Of a stretch of DNA of 6,410 bases, positions 5,958 to 6,410 are shown one piece after another (position 1 is the stretch's first letter; each line of letters starts with the position of its first letter). The notes below the pieces were generated by a model, which was given only the letters and a program-made list of their open reading frames with translations, was not told the origin of the DNA and ran no database searches. The DNA comes from Prevotellaceae bacterium (GTDB taxonomy: Bacteria; Bacteroidota; Bacteroidia; Bacteroidales; UBA932), in the NCBI GenBank assembly GCA_031254635.1, contig JAIRUB010000204.1, positions 1-6,410 on the forward strand, written 5' to 3'. Made by a program: the position numbers and the translations under genes.

Positions 5958-5995
5958 AAGAGCCAACAATTTGCAACAACAAGTTGTTGGCTCTT
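5958..5995 (+). terminator. Hairpin downstream of tRNA-Gly, likely terminator
   Basis: AAGAGCCAACAA (5958-5969) and TTGTTGGCTCTT (5984-5995) form a perfect 12-bp stem with a 14-nt loop, starting 19 nt after the tRNA. Only TTGCGTT follows, so it lacks the U tract of a textbook intrinsic terminator; it may instead act as a 3' processing or stability structure. The right arm can also pair with CAACAAC (5974-5980) inside the loop, giving a competing shorter hairpin. Confidence 0.55.
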
Positions 5996-6055
5996 GCGTT
6001 AAAATCGTAACAGTATCGCAACAAATAACTTTTTTTAGAAATCTCAGAAATCTAA

Positions 6056-6087
6056 AAAAAAATGTCAGTACAATCTAACATTTTTTT
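6056..6087. other. A/T-rich inverted repeat ahead of the sigma factor
   Basis: AAAAAAATGT (6056-6065) and ACATTTTTTT (6078-6087) are exact inverted copies separated by 12 nt. The A/T-only stem with a T run on either strand could act as a weak bidirectional terminator separating the tRNA from the sigma-factor gene. Its right end touches the -7 box at 6087, so a regulatory role is also possible. No function is established. Confidence 0.4.
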
Positions 6088-6094
6088 ATTTTTG
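6087..6094 (+). promoter_or_regulatory. Probable -7 box of the sigma-factor gene
   Basis: TATTTTTG fits TAnnTTTG and lies 14 bp before the ATG at 6109. No TTTG is present at the usual 19-bp distance upstream (the position reads GTCA), so the promoter is weaker than the tRNA one or depends on another factor. Confidence 0.45.
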
Positions 6095-6108
6095 CGCAAA
6101 TCTAAACA

Positions 6109-6410
6109 ATGCCTACCGACGAGCTGATTCTTCAACTTTTTTCCGATGAAAAAACACGTGAACGTGCCTTTGAAATGCTCGTCAAAAAGTATCAAAGAGA
6201 TGTATATCAAAATGTTCGACGAATTGTAGGGCTGCACGATGATACTAACGATGTTTCGCAAAATGTCTTCATAAAAATTTGGCGACACTTGGCACAATTT
6301 CGCGGAGAGTCGAGTTTGAAAACATGGATTTTGAGAATTTGTACCAATGAATCGTTAACTTTTATAGAAAAAAGAAAAAAACTCCTCCACTTAGCCGATG
6401 ACTCCTACAC
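6109..6410 (+). CDS. ECF-type RNA polymerase sigma factor (N-terminal part, cut by window edge)
   Basis: The first 100 codons are present and the gene continues past the right edge. Residues 20-90 form sigma-70 region 2: AFEMLVKKYQRDVYQNVRRI (20-39), then DDTNDVSQNVFIKIWRHLAQ (44-63), the conserved D-x-x-Q-x-x-F-x-x-W pattern for core binding. FRGESSLKTWILRICTNESL (64-83) follows, corresponding to regions 2.3-2.4 that melt and read the -10 element. Only 19 residues precede region 2, there is no region 1, and the basic EKRKK linker comes after it, so this is an extracytoplasmic-function type. Such genes in this phylum are often followed by an anti-sigma gene; none can be seen here. The ATG at 6109 gives a normal N-terminus (MPTDELILQLFSDEK) just downstream of a -7 box. 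Confidence 0.92.
   Translation, partial: MPTDELILQLFSDEKTRERAFEMLVKKYQRDVYQNVRRIVGLHDDTNDVSQNVFIKIWRHLAQFRGESSLKTWILRICTNESLTFIEKRKKLLHLADDSY

Noticed and set aside
6052..6297. Minus-strand 81-codon frame
   Set aside because: Antisense to the sigma-factor gene, whose region 2 is clearly conserved.

Overview
The window looks like chromosomal DNA from a member of the phylum Bacteroidota. The strongest sign is promoter grammar. Two promoters match the Bacteroides-type sigma consensus TTTG-N19-TAnnTTTG exactly: one reads leftward in front of a TetR-family regulator, the other rightward in front of a tRNA-Gly. Two more TAnnTTTG boxes precede the ATPase and the sigma-factor gene. Most starts lack a clear Shine-Dalgarno sequence, and the tRNA does not encode its CCA end; both fit this phylum. 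I cannot name the genus.

Left part (1-2408, minus strand): an exporter operon in the order TetR regulator, TolC-type outer-membrane channel, HlyD-type periplasmic adaptor lipoprotein (cut by the window edge). Inner-membrane transporter genes would be expected further left. The regulator and channel genes overlap by 35 bp. A near-perfect 18-bp palindrome lies just downstream of the regulator's -7 box, where it could act as an autorepression operator controlling the operon.

Middle part (2422-5459, plus strand): an AAA+ ATPase of the DUF4143/COG1373 type, a low-specificity L-threonine aldolase and a DEDDh 3'-5' exonuclease. No TAnnTTTG box lies in the two short gaps between them, so they may be co-transcribed, although their functions are not obviously linked. 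The ATPase promoter and start codon lie in one copy of an imperfect tandem duplication of about 40 bp; the other copy lacks both signals.

Right part (5460-6410, plus strand): a decayed remnant of a LuxR/NarL-type regulator, a tRNA-Gly(GCC) with its own promoter and a downstream hairpin, and the start of an ECF-type sigma factor cut by the window edge.

The most unusual feature is a degenerate 7-bp-periodic repeat that fills two unrelated intergenic gaps in opposite orientations (about 266-461 and 4822-4961). Each copy starts at the stop codon of the upstream gene, runs through G-rich heptads (GTRAMRR-like), then A-rich heptads (TCATAAC-like), and ends in TTCACGCTTWACGAC just before the next gene. 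A weaker third copy may follow the decayed regulator (5710-5753). In the aldolase the repeat supplies the last five codons' worth of coding sequence and the stop codon.
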